The notes under the pieces were generated by a model. That model worked only from the letters and a program-made list of their open reading frames with translations, was not told the origin of the DNA and made no database searches. Below, in pieces: positions 1 through 5,330 of a stretch of DNA of 6,779 bases. Positions within the stretch are counted from its first letter, which is position 1. Each line of letters opens with the position of its first letter. Origin of the DNA: Patescibacteria group bacterium (GTDB lineage Bacteria > Patescibacteriota > Minisyncoccia > Minisyncoccales > JAHIOY01); NCBI GenBank assembly GCA_018894495.1, contig JAHIOY010000035.1:1-6779 (forward strand), written 5' to 3'. Position numbers and translations under genes: made by a program.

Positions 1-1
1 G

Positions 2-490
2 GAAGAAAAGAACGACCCAGTCGCAGCCTACGAAAAATTTACTAAAATTAATAAAACAGAGATAACAGAGATGCTAAAAAGGACGCCACCCGACGAAGAA
101 GTTAATAAAGAGAGTTGGAAAGCGTGGGCAGCCTACGAAAAATTTAATAAAACAGTGAGATGGAAAGGGTTGGCAGCCTACGAAGAATTTAAAAGATTGA
201 ATGCTACCGAAAAAAAAGACACTTGGTCGGTAAAAAACCTAAGAAACGGATATAAGACTGCAATTCAAAAGATTCTTGCCGGTATCTATTCAGCAAAAGT
301 TCTTGAACTTTATTCACCGCAAGGAGAGGTAAAATTTTATTCAAAATTGGAGGACGTATATGGCAAACCAAAAGTTAAAGACTTTGAACCATTAGACAAA
401 GCGCCGGGAACTAGGGCCTATTTATCTGATTTTTACAAGAATGTTTTAGAATTGCCCGTGCCTTCTACCTTGAGAGAAGATAAAAAATGA
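2..490 (+). CDS. Hypothetical protein with AAYEKF repeats (5' partial)
   Basis: The first in-frame ATG is at 71, but the frame is open back to position 2 with no stop. The 23 extra codons continue the same style of sequence, so the gene very likely starts to the left of the window. The N-terminal part is polar, rich in Lys, Glu and Asn, and carries three copies of an AAYE(K/E)F motif (codons at 23, 128 and 173) whose DNA is almost identical. After the repeats comes a more globular stretch around GYKTAIQKILAGIYSAKVLELYSPQGEVKF, split here as GYKTAIQKILAGIY and SAKVLELYSPQGEVKF, and a C-terminal part ending in TLREDKK. There is no signal peptide or membrane segment in the visible part. I do not recognise the family and assign no function. 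The gene ends at TGA, 53 bp before the nucleotidyltransferase gene, which has its own promoter, so the two need not be one operon. Confidence 0.7.
   Translation, partial: EEKNDPVAAYEKFTKINKTEITEMLKRTPPDEEVNKESWKAWAAYEKFNKTVRWKGLAAYEEFKRLNATEKKDTWSVKNLRNGYKTAIQKILAGIYSAKVLELYSPQGEVKFYSKLEDVYGKPKVKDFEPLDKAPGTRAYLSDFYKNVLELPVPSTLREDKK
23..190 (+). repeat. Three intragenic copies of an AAYE(K/E)F-coding 18-mer
   Basis: The 18-mer gcagcctacgaaaaattt occurs at 23-40 and 128-145 and, with one change (a to g), at 173-190. The copies are 105 and 45 bp apart, both multiples of three, so they stay in one frame. The near identity of the DNA, not only of the peptide, points to recent internal duplication. 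More copies may lie upstream of the window. Confidence 0.75.
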
Positions 491-536
491 GACTTTTTAA
501 AATCCCATTTTGAATTTAGCGAAAATAAGTTGAATG

Positions 537-545
537 TGATATAAT
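537..545 (+). promoter_or_regulatory. Extended -10 promoter of the nucleotidyltransferase gene
   Basis: TGATATAAT is a perfect TGnTATAAT extended -10 element. No good -35 lies 17 bp upstream, which extended -10 promoters tolerate. The predicted start of transcription is about position 552. That makes the ATG at 544, which overlaps the -10 box, unlikely to be used and leaves the in-frame ATG at 553 essentially at the mRNA 5' end. Confidence 0.55.
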
Positions 546-975
546 GTTTTTAATGGAACTAAATTTTTCTCAAAAAAGAAAATTAAAGGAGTTGGCGGAA
601 AAGTATCAGCTCAAATTGATGATTTTATTTGGCTCTCAAGTAAAGGAACGGTTTCATCAAGAGAGCGATGTTGATGTTGCTTATTTATCAAAAAAGGACT
701 TATCAGGGAAGGAAATAATTGCTCTTGATTGCGATTTAATAGATGTTTTTAGTCAGGATAGAGTGGACTTAACGAACTTAAGGCAGGATAATCCTTTTTT
801 AAGCTCCGAAATTGCTAAAAATAGCCAATTGCTTTATGGTAAAGAAATGGATTATTTGGAATTTAAGGCGTTTGCTTTTAAGGACTATGTTAACCACCAA
901 CCATTATTTGACTTGACAAGTATTTTGATAAGAAGAAGACATCTATTATTAAGGGAAAAGATTTATGGTAAATAA
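544..975 (+). CDS. MNT-type minimal nucleotidyltransferase (MntA-like antitoxin)
   Basis: A 143-residue nucleotidyltransferase of the pol-beta/MNT superfamily. The signature G30-S31, ten residues, then D42-V43-D44 is the exact GSx10DxD motif, and D75 in RVDLTNL fits the third metal-binding acidic residue, so the active site looks intact. In known MNT/HEPN (MntA/HepT) toxin-antitoxin pairs the MNT protein adds AMP to the HEPN RNase toxin and silences it; the role here is inferred from family. The ATG at 544 lies inside a perfect extended -10 box, so the true start is probably the in-frame ATG at 553 (residue 4), giving 140 aa on a leaderless mRNA. The stop overlaps, by 11 nt, an ATG at 965 that begins a HEPN-like peptide, the usual coupled layout of these pairs, but the toxin is cut off after 14 codons. 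It therefore looks like an orphan antitoxin. An unrelated regulatory nucleotidyltransferase is the alternative. Confidence 0.85.
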   Translation: MFLMELNFSQKRKLKELAEKYQLKLMILFGSQVKERFHQESDVDVAYLSKKDLSGKEIIALDCDLIDVFSQDRVDLTNLRQDNPFLSSEIAKNSQLLYGKEMDYLEFKAFAFKDYVNHQPLFDLTSILIRRRHLLLREKIYGK

Positions 976-1009
976 AAAATTTATAGAACAAAAAATAATC
1001 AACGAATAA
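965..1009 (+). pseudogene. Remnant of a HEPN (DUF86-like) toxin gene, 5' end only
   Basis: An ATG at 965 overlaps the nucleotidyltransferase stop by 11 nt and opens a frame coding MVNKKFIEQKIINE followed by TAA. That peptide resembles the usual first residues of HEPN/DUF86 toxins (Met, a short polar run, then FIxxKI), and the overlap is the normal arrangement of MNT-HEPN pairs. The frame ends where the ACGAAT repeat array begins: its first unit, at 1002-1007, supplies part of the stop. The body of the protein, including the Rx4-6H RNase motif, is missing and is not seen in the following sequence. Resemblance over 14 residues is weak alone; the position makes it credible. Confidence 0.45.
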
Positions 1010-1104
1010 CGAATTTATTATTACTACGAATTTACTAATCAGTACGAATATACGAATTCGTATATTCGTAGAAATTCGTAAATTCGTAGGGTCAGTAAAT
1101 TCGT
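1002..1104 (+). repeat. ACGAAT/ATTCGT inverted-repeat array with a 28-bp perfect palindrome
   Basis: Five ACGAAT units (at 1002, 1009, 1026, 1044, 1052) are followed by five inverted ATTCGT units (at 1056, 1064, 1074, 1082, 1099). The centre, 1043-1070, is a perfect 28-bp palindrome around GAATTC, and an outer 12-bp arm, CTACGAATTTAC at 1024-1035, pairs with 1078-1089. The block fills nearly all the space between the nucleotidyltransferase and fbp. In RNA it would form one long hairpin ending 24 nt before the fbp start. There is no T-run after it, so it is not a classic terminator. Similar short palindromic arrays are a known habit of CPR genomes; whether they move or arise by slippage is not visible here. 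Confidence 0.85.
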
Positions 1105-1112
1105 AAGAAATT

Positions 1113-2222
1113 ATGAAAATAACTTTGTCAATAATTAAAGCGGATATCGGTTCAATCGGCGGGCACATCAAGCCCAGCCAAAAAGTTTTAGAAACAGTTG
1201 AGAGTTATGTTAAGCAAAAAGGCAAGGGATTGCTCATTGATTCCTATATTGGTTATACCGGAGATGATATTGCTATTTTGACCACCCATAAAAAAGGCGT
1301 CTTAAATGAGAAAATTCACAAACTCTGTTTTGAGGCGCTTTTGGCTGGGACAAAGGTTGCCAAAGCCCAAGGATTATATGGAGCTGGCCAGGACTTATTG
1401 AAGACCGCCTTTTCTGGAAATGTCAAAGGTATGGGGCCTCAGGTGGCGGAAATGGAAGTCGTAGAAAGACCGGCCGAACCGTTTTTAATGTTTATGGCCG
1501 ATAAAACCGAGCCCGGCGCTTATAATCTCCCGCTTTATCTGACTTTCACCGACCCGATGTATTGCGCCGGTTTGATTTTAGCCCCAACACTTAAAAAAGG
1601 TTTTAAGTTTGTAATTATGGATGTCAATAATACCGAGGACGACAGGGTGATTGAATTAAACAGTCCGGAGGAAAATTATGACATTGCCGCTTTATTAAGA
1701 GATAACGGACGTTTCATAGTGGAGGGCGTTTTTTCCAGAGCCAGCGGAGAGCAGGTGGCTGCGGTCTCCACAACCCGGCTCCATAATATTGCCGGCAAAT
1801 ACGTGGGCAAAGACGACCCGGTGATGCTGGTCAGAAGCCAAAAAGATTTTCCGGCAACCGGAGAAATTTTGGCTCCCTATACCATCGGCCATTTTGTTGC
1901 CGGCTTTATGAGAGGAAGTCATAACGGTCCCTTAATGCCGGTTAAGAAAAATTCTCCAATTTCCTATTTTGATGGCCCGCCAATTGTTTCCTGTCTTGCT
2001 TTTTCAATAAAAGATGGCAAGCTAACCGAGCCGGCCGATTGTTTTGACCAGCCCTATTGGGATTATGTTAGAATGAACGTTAGCCGAAAAGCCGAAGACA
2101 TCAGAAGGCAGGGATTTTCGGGGCCAGCTATGTTGCCGATGACCGAGTTGGAATATACAGGAGTGATGGAAACGTTAGAAGAATTAGACAAAAGGTTTAA
2201 AGTTAGAAAATCAACGAAATAG
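1113..2222 (+). CDS. fbp: Fructose-1,6-bisphosphate aldolase/phosphatase, archaeal (class V) type
   Basis: A 369-residue, full-length member of the bifunctional FBPA/P family. It condenses dihydroxyacetone phosphate with glyceraldehyde 3-phosphate and then removes the C1 phosphate to give fructose 6-phosphate, a one-way gluconeogenic step in the cytoplasm. The N-terminus MKITLSIIKADIGSIGGH carries the family's metal and phosphate ligands (D9, H18), followed by D51-D52. The segment KYVGKDDP gives Y230 and K233, matching the aldolase Tyr and Schiff-base Lys (Y229/K232 of the archaeal enzymes), and ELEYTG gives the conserved late Tyr, Y348. All expected residues are present, so it should be active. 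The start fits the family N-terminus; there is no Shine-Dalgarno. It heads a tight run, with rplY starting 2 nt after its stop. I see no clear promoter because the upstream space is filled by the ACGAAT palindrome. The gene type is typical of archaea and deep-branching bacteria and suggests a gluconeogenic, CPR-like metabolism. Confidence 0.95.
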   Translation: MKITLSIIKADIGSIGGHIKPSQKVLETVESYVKQKGKGLLIDSYIGYTGDDIAILTTHKKGVLNEKIHKLCFEALLAGTKVAKAQGLYGAGQDLLKTAFSGNVKGMGPQVAEMEVVERPAEPFLMFMADKTEPGAYNLPLYLTFTDPMYCAGLILAPTLKKGFKFVIMDVNNTEDDRVIELNSPEENYDIAALLRDNGRFIVEGVFSRASGEQVAAVSTTRLHNIAGKYVGKDDPVMLVRSQKDFPATGEILAPYTIGHFVAGFMRGSHNGPLMPVKKNSPISYFDGPPIVSCLAFSIKDGKLTEPADCFDQPYWDYVRMNVSRKAEDIRRQGFSGPAMLPMTELEYTGVMETLEELDKRFKVRKSTK

Positions 2223-2224
2223 AA

Positions 2225-2899
2225 ATGTTAACTTTGACAGCAAAAATCCGTAAAGAGGTTGGTAAAAAGACAAAAATTTTGAGGAATAAAGGTATTTTGC
2301 CGGCGGTTTTGTATGGGCCTAAAGTCGCGAATTTGAATTTGGAGGTTGATTTAAAAGAATTTGAAAAAATTTATAAAGAGGCGGGGGAGAGTTCTCTGTT
2401 GAAGTTAAAAGTTAAAAGTGAAAAGTTAAAAGTTGAAGAATTTCTGGTTTTAATTCATGATATTCAATTTGACCCTTTGACCGAAAAGCCAATTCATATT
2501 GATTTTTATCAACCCTCTTTGAAAAAGGAAATTGAAGCCGCGGTTACTCTTATTTTTGAAGGAGAGGCGCCAGCAGTGAAAGGGTTGGGCGGCACCTTAG
2601 TTAAAGATATTTCTGAAATAAAAGTTAAAGCGCTTCCTCAGGATTTGCCAAAAGAAATCAAAGTCAGTATTGAGAAATTAAAAACATTCCACGACCGCGT
2701 TTTAATTAAGGACATAGAGATTCCGAGAGGAATAAAAGTTCTCAGGGGTCAGGAAGAAATCGTGGCTTCGGTCTCTCCTCTTGCAAAAATAGAGGAGGAG
2801 TTGGCAAAACCGATTGAAGAAAAAGTGGAAGAGGTTAAGGAGGTAGAAAAAAAAGAGAAGAAAGAAGAGGAAGCGGTGGAGGGTAAAAGTAAAAACTAA
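2225..2899 (+). CDS. rplY: Large ribosomal subunit protein L25 (CTC/TL5 form)
   Basis: A 224-residue two-domain L25. Residues 1 to about 95 form the 5S rRNA-binding L25 domain (LTAKIRKEVGKKTKILRNKG and GILPAVLYGP are diagnostic; the LIHDIQFDPLTEKPIHIDFY segment closes it). Residues about 100-187 are the C-terminal TL5/CTC beta domain. The tail from about 188 is almost only Glu, Lys, Val and Ala and probably disordered. Residues 59-71 (LKLKVKSEKLKVE) form a longer, more basic loop than usual and are coded by five tandem 7-nt repeats (2402-2436). The start lies 2 nt after fbp, the next gene 2 nt after the stop, so the three are surely cotranscribed. There is no Shine-Dalgarno. Assignment to the family is secure; the tail sequence is partly repeat-derived. 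Confidence 0.95.
   Translation: MLTLTAKIRKEVGKKTKILRNKGILPAVLYGPKVANLNLEVDLKEFEKIYKEAGESSLLKLKVKSEKLKVEEFLVLIHDIQFDPLTEKPIHIDFYQPSLKKEIEAAVTLIFEGEAPAVKGLGGTLVKDISEIKVKALPQDLPKEIKVSIEKLKTFHDRVLIKDIEIPRGIKVLRGQEEIVASVSPLAKIEEELAKPIEEKVEEVKEVEKKEKKEEEAVEGKSKN
2402..2436 (+). repeat. Five tandem 7-nt repeats inside rplY
   Basis: AAGTTAA, AAGTTAA, AAGTGAA, AAGTTAA and AAGTTGA follow one another without gaps. Because 7 is not a multiple of 3, each copy is read in a new frame; three copies make one peptide period, seen as KLKVKSE then KLKVEE. The array therefore codes a basic loop in the L25 domain without breaking the frame. Confidence 0.85.
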
Positions 2900-2978
2900 A
2901 AATGAAAAACGACAAAGAAAAATTTAAAATTTTTTACTTTTTAGTTATCGTTTTTAGTTTTTCATTTTTCATTTTTAA
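2885..2978 (+). repeat. AAAAnnA heptamer repeats with inverted copy across the rplY/transglycosylase junction
   Basis: The left arm is four gapless heptamers: AAAAGTA (2885), AAAACTA (2892), AAAATGA (2899), AAAACGA (2906). The right arm has TTTTTCA, TTTTTCA and TTTTTAA at 2958-2978. AAAAATGAAAAAC at 2898-2910 is perfectly complementary to 2957-2969 (13 bp). The rplY stop (2897-2899) and the downstream ATG (2902-2904) both lie in the left arm, and the right arm codes part of the signal peptide. In RNA the stem could cover the start codon. Low complexity means some of the pairing may be fortuitous. Confidence 0.7.
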
Positions 2979-4281
2979 TTTCCTTTTTGCTCAGGAGCCG
3001 GGGGAAACAGAAGTATGCACTGCTCAATGCACTACTCGCCAGGAATGCGAAGCCCTTTTGAAGAAGTGCGAGGATGAAATTGCTCAATTGGAAAACGAAG
3101 GTTCCAAAGCAAAACAAAAAAGCAAAACCCTTAACAATCAGATTGCGGTTCTAAAAAAAAAGGTTGAAAAACTAAATTTGCAAATTGGTCAAAACAACAT
3201 CGTAATTCAAGACCTCGGGATTAAGGTTTCAGATACCGAAAAATCAGTTGACAAGACGGTCCTGGAAATTGAAAATTCCAAAAAAAATTTAGCCGCTATT
3301 TTAAGGACTATTTATAAAGAAGACCAAAAGAGCGAGATTGAGATTTTATTTTCCGGGGCTCAACTCTCGGATTTTTTCAGTTACCTCTCGTCTTTAGGCG
3401 CGCTTAATTCCAAAAATCAGAAAATTTTGGAAAAGATTGAAACCTCAAAGTTGTTTCTTGAAGAGCAGAAACAATCTTTAGAAGAAGATAAAGACGATTT
3501 GGAAAATGTGGTTAAAATTCAAACGCTTCAGAAGGCGGAAAGCGAAGACACAAAAAAAGAAAAAGATTCCCTTTTAAGGTTAACCAACAAAGAATATCAA
3601 AAATTACTAAAAGAAAAAGAGGAGACCGCAAAAACAGTAGCCAAAATTAAAGCCAGAATTTTTGAATTAATCGGCGTGCCCGAAGCACCCACATTCGGCG
3701 AGGCATTAGATATTGCCAGATACGTTGAAGGTATTACTGGCGTCAGGCCAGCGTTTCTATTAGCAATCTTACAACAAGAATCAGCAATAGGGAAAAACGT
3801 GGGCCAATGCTATTTAAAAGACATAGCAACGGGTGAGGGCATTAGAATCAATACGGGACAAAAACTATCTAGAGTTATGAGTCCTAAGCGCGATGTTCCT
3901 CCTTTTTTAATTATTACCAAAGATTTGGGGCGAGACTCCCTTTTAACACAAGTTTCTTGCCCGATGAGTTTTGGTTGGGGGGGAGCGATGGGTCCTGCTC
4001 AGTTTATTCCGTCCACCTGGATGTTATATAAAGATCGTTTAGGGGGGATTATTGGCAAAGCGGCAGACCCTTGGAATATTAAAGATGCATTTTTGGCCGC
4101 AAGTCTATATCTTTCAGACTACGGCGCAAAATCAAAGACAAAAGACGGCGAATGGAAAGCAGCGATGATTTATTTTTCGGGGTCAACTACAAATTCAGCT
4201 TTCTATTGGTATGCAAATAATGTTCTCAAAAGAGCTGATGGGTTTGAGAAAGATATTGCGGTTTTAGAAGCGACAAAATAG
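2902..4281 (+). CDS. Secreted coiled-coil lytic murein transglycosylase
   Basis: A 459-residue exported protein. Residues 11-30 are a strongly hydrophobic signal sequence (FYFLVIVFSFSFFIFNFLFA) with a likely cleavage before Q31. Residues 39-56 hold four Cys (C39, C43, C49, C56). About 57-250 is a long coiled coil of the EnvC/PcsB kind, broken near 148-170 by a hydrophobic LFSGAQLSDFFSYLSSLGAL segment typical of those proteins. The C-terminus, about 265-445, is a transglycosylase domain close to the MltB (GH103) type: the ESxxG motif (ILQQESAIG) gives the likely catalytic E293, and FGWGGAMGPAQFIPSTW is the hallmark substrate-groove motif. It should cut the glycan strands of peptidoglycan outside the membrane, the coiled coil probably placing or restraining the enzyme, perhaps at division. 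It is cotranscribed with rplY (2-nt gap) and its stop touches the prfA stop. The start is set by the signal peptide. Exact GH family is less sure than the general role. Confidence 0.88.
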   Translation: MKNDKEKFKIFYFLVIVFSFSFFIFNFLFAQEPGETEVCTAQCTTRQECEALLKKCEDEIAQLENEGSKAKQKSKTLNNQIAVLKKKVEKLNLQIGQNNIVIQDLGIKVSDTEKSVDKTVLEIENSKKNLAAILRTIYKEDQKSEIEILFSGAQLSDFFSYLSSLGALNSKNQKILEKIETSKLFLEEQKQSLEEDKDDLENVVKIQTLQKAESEDTKKEKDSLLRLTNKEYQKLLKEKEETAKTVAKIKARIFELIGVPEAPTFGEALDIARYVEGITGVRPAFLLAILQQESAIGKNVGQCYLKDIATGEGIRINTGQKLSRVMSPKRDVPPFLIITKDLGRDSLLTQVSCPMSFGWGGAMGPAQFIPSTWMLYKDRLGGIIGKAADPWNIKDAFLAASLYLSDYGAKSKTKDGEWKAAMIYFSGSTTNSAFYWYANNVLKRADGFEKDIAVLEATK

Positions 4282-5007
4282 TTAATTCAATATTTCGTTT
4301 TGTTTTTTAATAATTTCTTCTAATTTTCCGTCCATTATTCCTTCAATATCGTGCCAGCTTTTTTTGATGCGGTGGTCGGTAACCCTGTCTTGGGGAAAAT
4401 TGTAAGTTCTGATTTTCTCGCATCTTTTTGCCCAGCCAATCTGGGCTTTTCTTTCTTTACTTAGATTTTCCATTTCTGCGAGCTCTTTTTTTTCTAAAAG
4501 TTTTGCCCCCAAAATTGCCATTGCGTTTTCTCGGTTTTGAGCCAAATTTCTTTCGGTTTGGGAGGTAACAACTATGCCGCTCGGCAGATGGGTGAGACGG
4601 ACCGCGGTCATTCTTTTATTAACATATTGCCCGCCGGCTCCCGAGGACTTATAAAAATCCAATTTGATGTCTCTGAGGTCTATTTTTATTTCGGTCCCTT
4701 TTGGTTTAGGCAGAATTGCCACCGAGGAGGTGGAAGTATGAATCCGACCCGATTTTTCAGTGCTCGGAATTCTTTGAACTCTGTGCACCCCTCCTTCATA
4801 TTTCATTTCCGAAAAAACATCGTTGTTCTTCAATTCAAAAACAATTTCTTTAAACCCGCCGAGTTCGGTGGGATGCGAGTTCAATATTTTTTGCCCCCAG
4901 CCCTGTTTTTGGGCGTATTTTGAATACATTCTGAATAAATCAGCGACAAAGAGTCCGGCTTCTTTACCTCCGGTACCGGCCCTGATTTCAACAATTACTG
5001 ATTCCAT
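4282..5007 (-). CDS. prfA: Peptide chain release factor 1, short form lacking domain 1
   Basis: A 241-residue class I release factor that reads stop codons and hydrolyses peptidyl-tRNA on the ribosome. Domain 2 carries HRVQRIPSTE: the PxT tripeptide (P81-S82-T83) marks RF1, for UAA/UAG, where RF2 would have SPF. Domain 3 has the catalytic GGQ at 125-127 and the usual end IRTYNFPQDRVTDHR. The protein begins at ESVIVEIRAGTGG, which corresponds to about residue 105 of normal 355-360-residue RF1s, so all of domain 1 is missing. It is not a misplaced start: an in-frame TAA lies three codons upstream (complement of 5017-5019), then hairpins, then rpmE. After GGQ the sequence is YVNKRMTAVR instead of the common HVNTTDSAVR. 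It follows rpmE on the same strand, a common gene order, but prmC, which methylates the GGQ glutamine, is not next to it here. No Shine-Dalgarno. Confidence 0.93.
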   Translation of the reverse strand: MESVIVEIRAGTGGKEAGLFVADLFRMYSKYAQKQGWGQKILNSHPTELGGFKEIVFELKNNDVFSEMKYEGGVHRVQRIPSTEKSGRIHTSTSSVAILPKPKGTEIKIDLRDIKLDFYKSSGAGGQYVNKRMTAVRLTHLPSGIVVTSQTERNLAQNRENAMAILGAKLLEKKELAEMENLSKERKAQIGWAKRCEKIRTYNFPQDRVTDHRIKKSWHDIEGIMDGKLEEIIKKQNEILN

Positions 5008-5022
5008 AAAAGTATATTACTG

Positions 5023-5057
5023 TATAGGAATTTCAATCAGAGATTGAAATTCCTATA
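5023..5057 (-). promoter_or_regulatory. Perfect 16-bp hairpin between rpmE and prfA
   Basis: TATAGGAATTTCAATC (5023-5038) is fully complementary to 5042-5057 with a 3-nt loop. In the rpmE-prfA direction it ends 15 nt before the prfA ATG. No T-run follows, so it is unlikely to be a simple terminator; a processing or mRNA-protecting stem at the prfA 5' side is the better guess. Confidence 0.6.
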
Positions 5058-5061
5058 AGGC

Positions 5062-5090
5062 AAATGAAATTTCCGAAGGAAATTTCATTT
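5062..5090 (-). promoter_or_regulatory. Perfect 13-bp hairpin overlapping the rpmE stop codon
   Basis: AAATGAAATTTCC (5062-5074) pairs with 5078-5090 around a 3-nt loop (UUC in the rpmE RNA). The rpmE TGA stop (complement of 5085-5087) sits inside the stem. It may protect the 3' end of rpmE mRNA or damp reading into prfA. It lacks a trailing T-run. Confidence 0.6.
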
Positions 5091-5330
5091 ATGTGCTTTT
5101 TTCTTTTTCCTCATCTCTTTCTTTTTAGCCAGCCGTTTTCTAAACTTTTCCACCCTTCCTAAGGTATCAACGAGCTTTTCTTTGCCCGTATAAAAAGGAT
5201 GGCATTGCGAGCAAATCTCAATTTCAAGCAATTCCTTGGTTGAGCCAACGGTAAAAGTGTTTCCGCAGGAGCATCGGACTCTGGCTTCGGGATAATACTT
5301 TGGGTGAATATTTTTCTTCATAAACAACAT
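5085..5330 (-). CDS. rpmE: Large ribosomal subunit protein L31, zinc-binding (C+) form
   Basis: An 81-residue L31 (78 if the in-frame ATG at 5319-5321 is used). The common family start MKKNIHPKYYPEARV matches the later Met, so that start is at least as likely; no Shine-Dalgarno decides it. CSCGNTF and CSQCHPFYTG give the CxC and CxxC pairs that bind Zn in the C+ class, and GRVEKFRKRLAKK is the conserved end. L31 sits at the large-subunit central protuberance and bridges to the small subunit. The protein ends in a Lys/Arg-rich tail (KKKEMRKKKKAHK) longer than in E. coli. It has its own promoter and a leader of about 119 nt with nested stems, suggesting control at the RNA level, and is followed by prfA on the same strand. 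Confidence 0.95.
   Translation of the reverse strand: MLFMKKNIHPKYYPEARVRCSCGNTFTVGSTKELLEIEICSQCHPFYTGKEKLVDTLGRVEKFRKRLAKKKEMRKKKKAHK

Noticed and set aside
23..190. CRISPR-like spaced repeats.
   Set aside because: Units are only 18 bp, spacings are unequal (105 and 45 bp), and all copies stay in one coding frame; this is a protein repeat.
1010..1112. A promoter for fbp inside the repeat array.
   Set aside because: Several TATATT-like strings occur because of the AT-rich repeats, but none has a convincing -35 or extended -10 element.
890..1171. Minus-strand frame of 93 codons across the ACGAAT array.
   Set aside because: Much of it is translated repeat DNA and it overlaps the ends of two recognised genes; no start signal or family match.
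4537..4923. Open frame of 128 codons on the plus strand.
   Set aside because: It is antisense to prfA, whose GGQ, PxT and end motifs are clear. The peptide has no family character.
4282..5007. Release factor 2 or a stop-codon-independent rescue factor.
   Set aside because: The recognition tripeptide is PST (PxT of RF1), not SPF, and the codon-recognition domain is present, unlike in ICT1/ArfB-type rescue factors.
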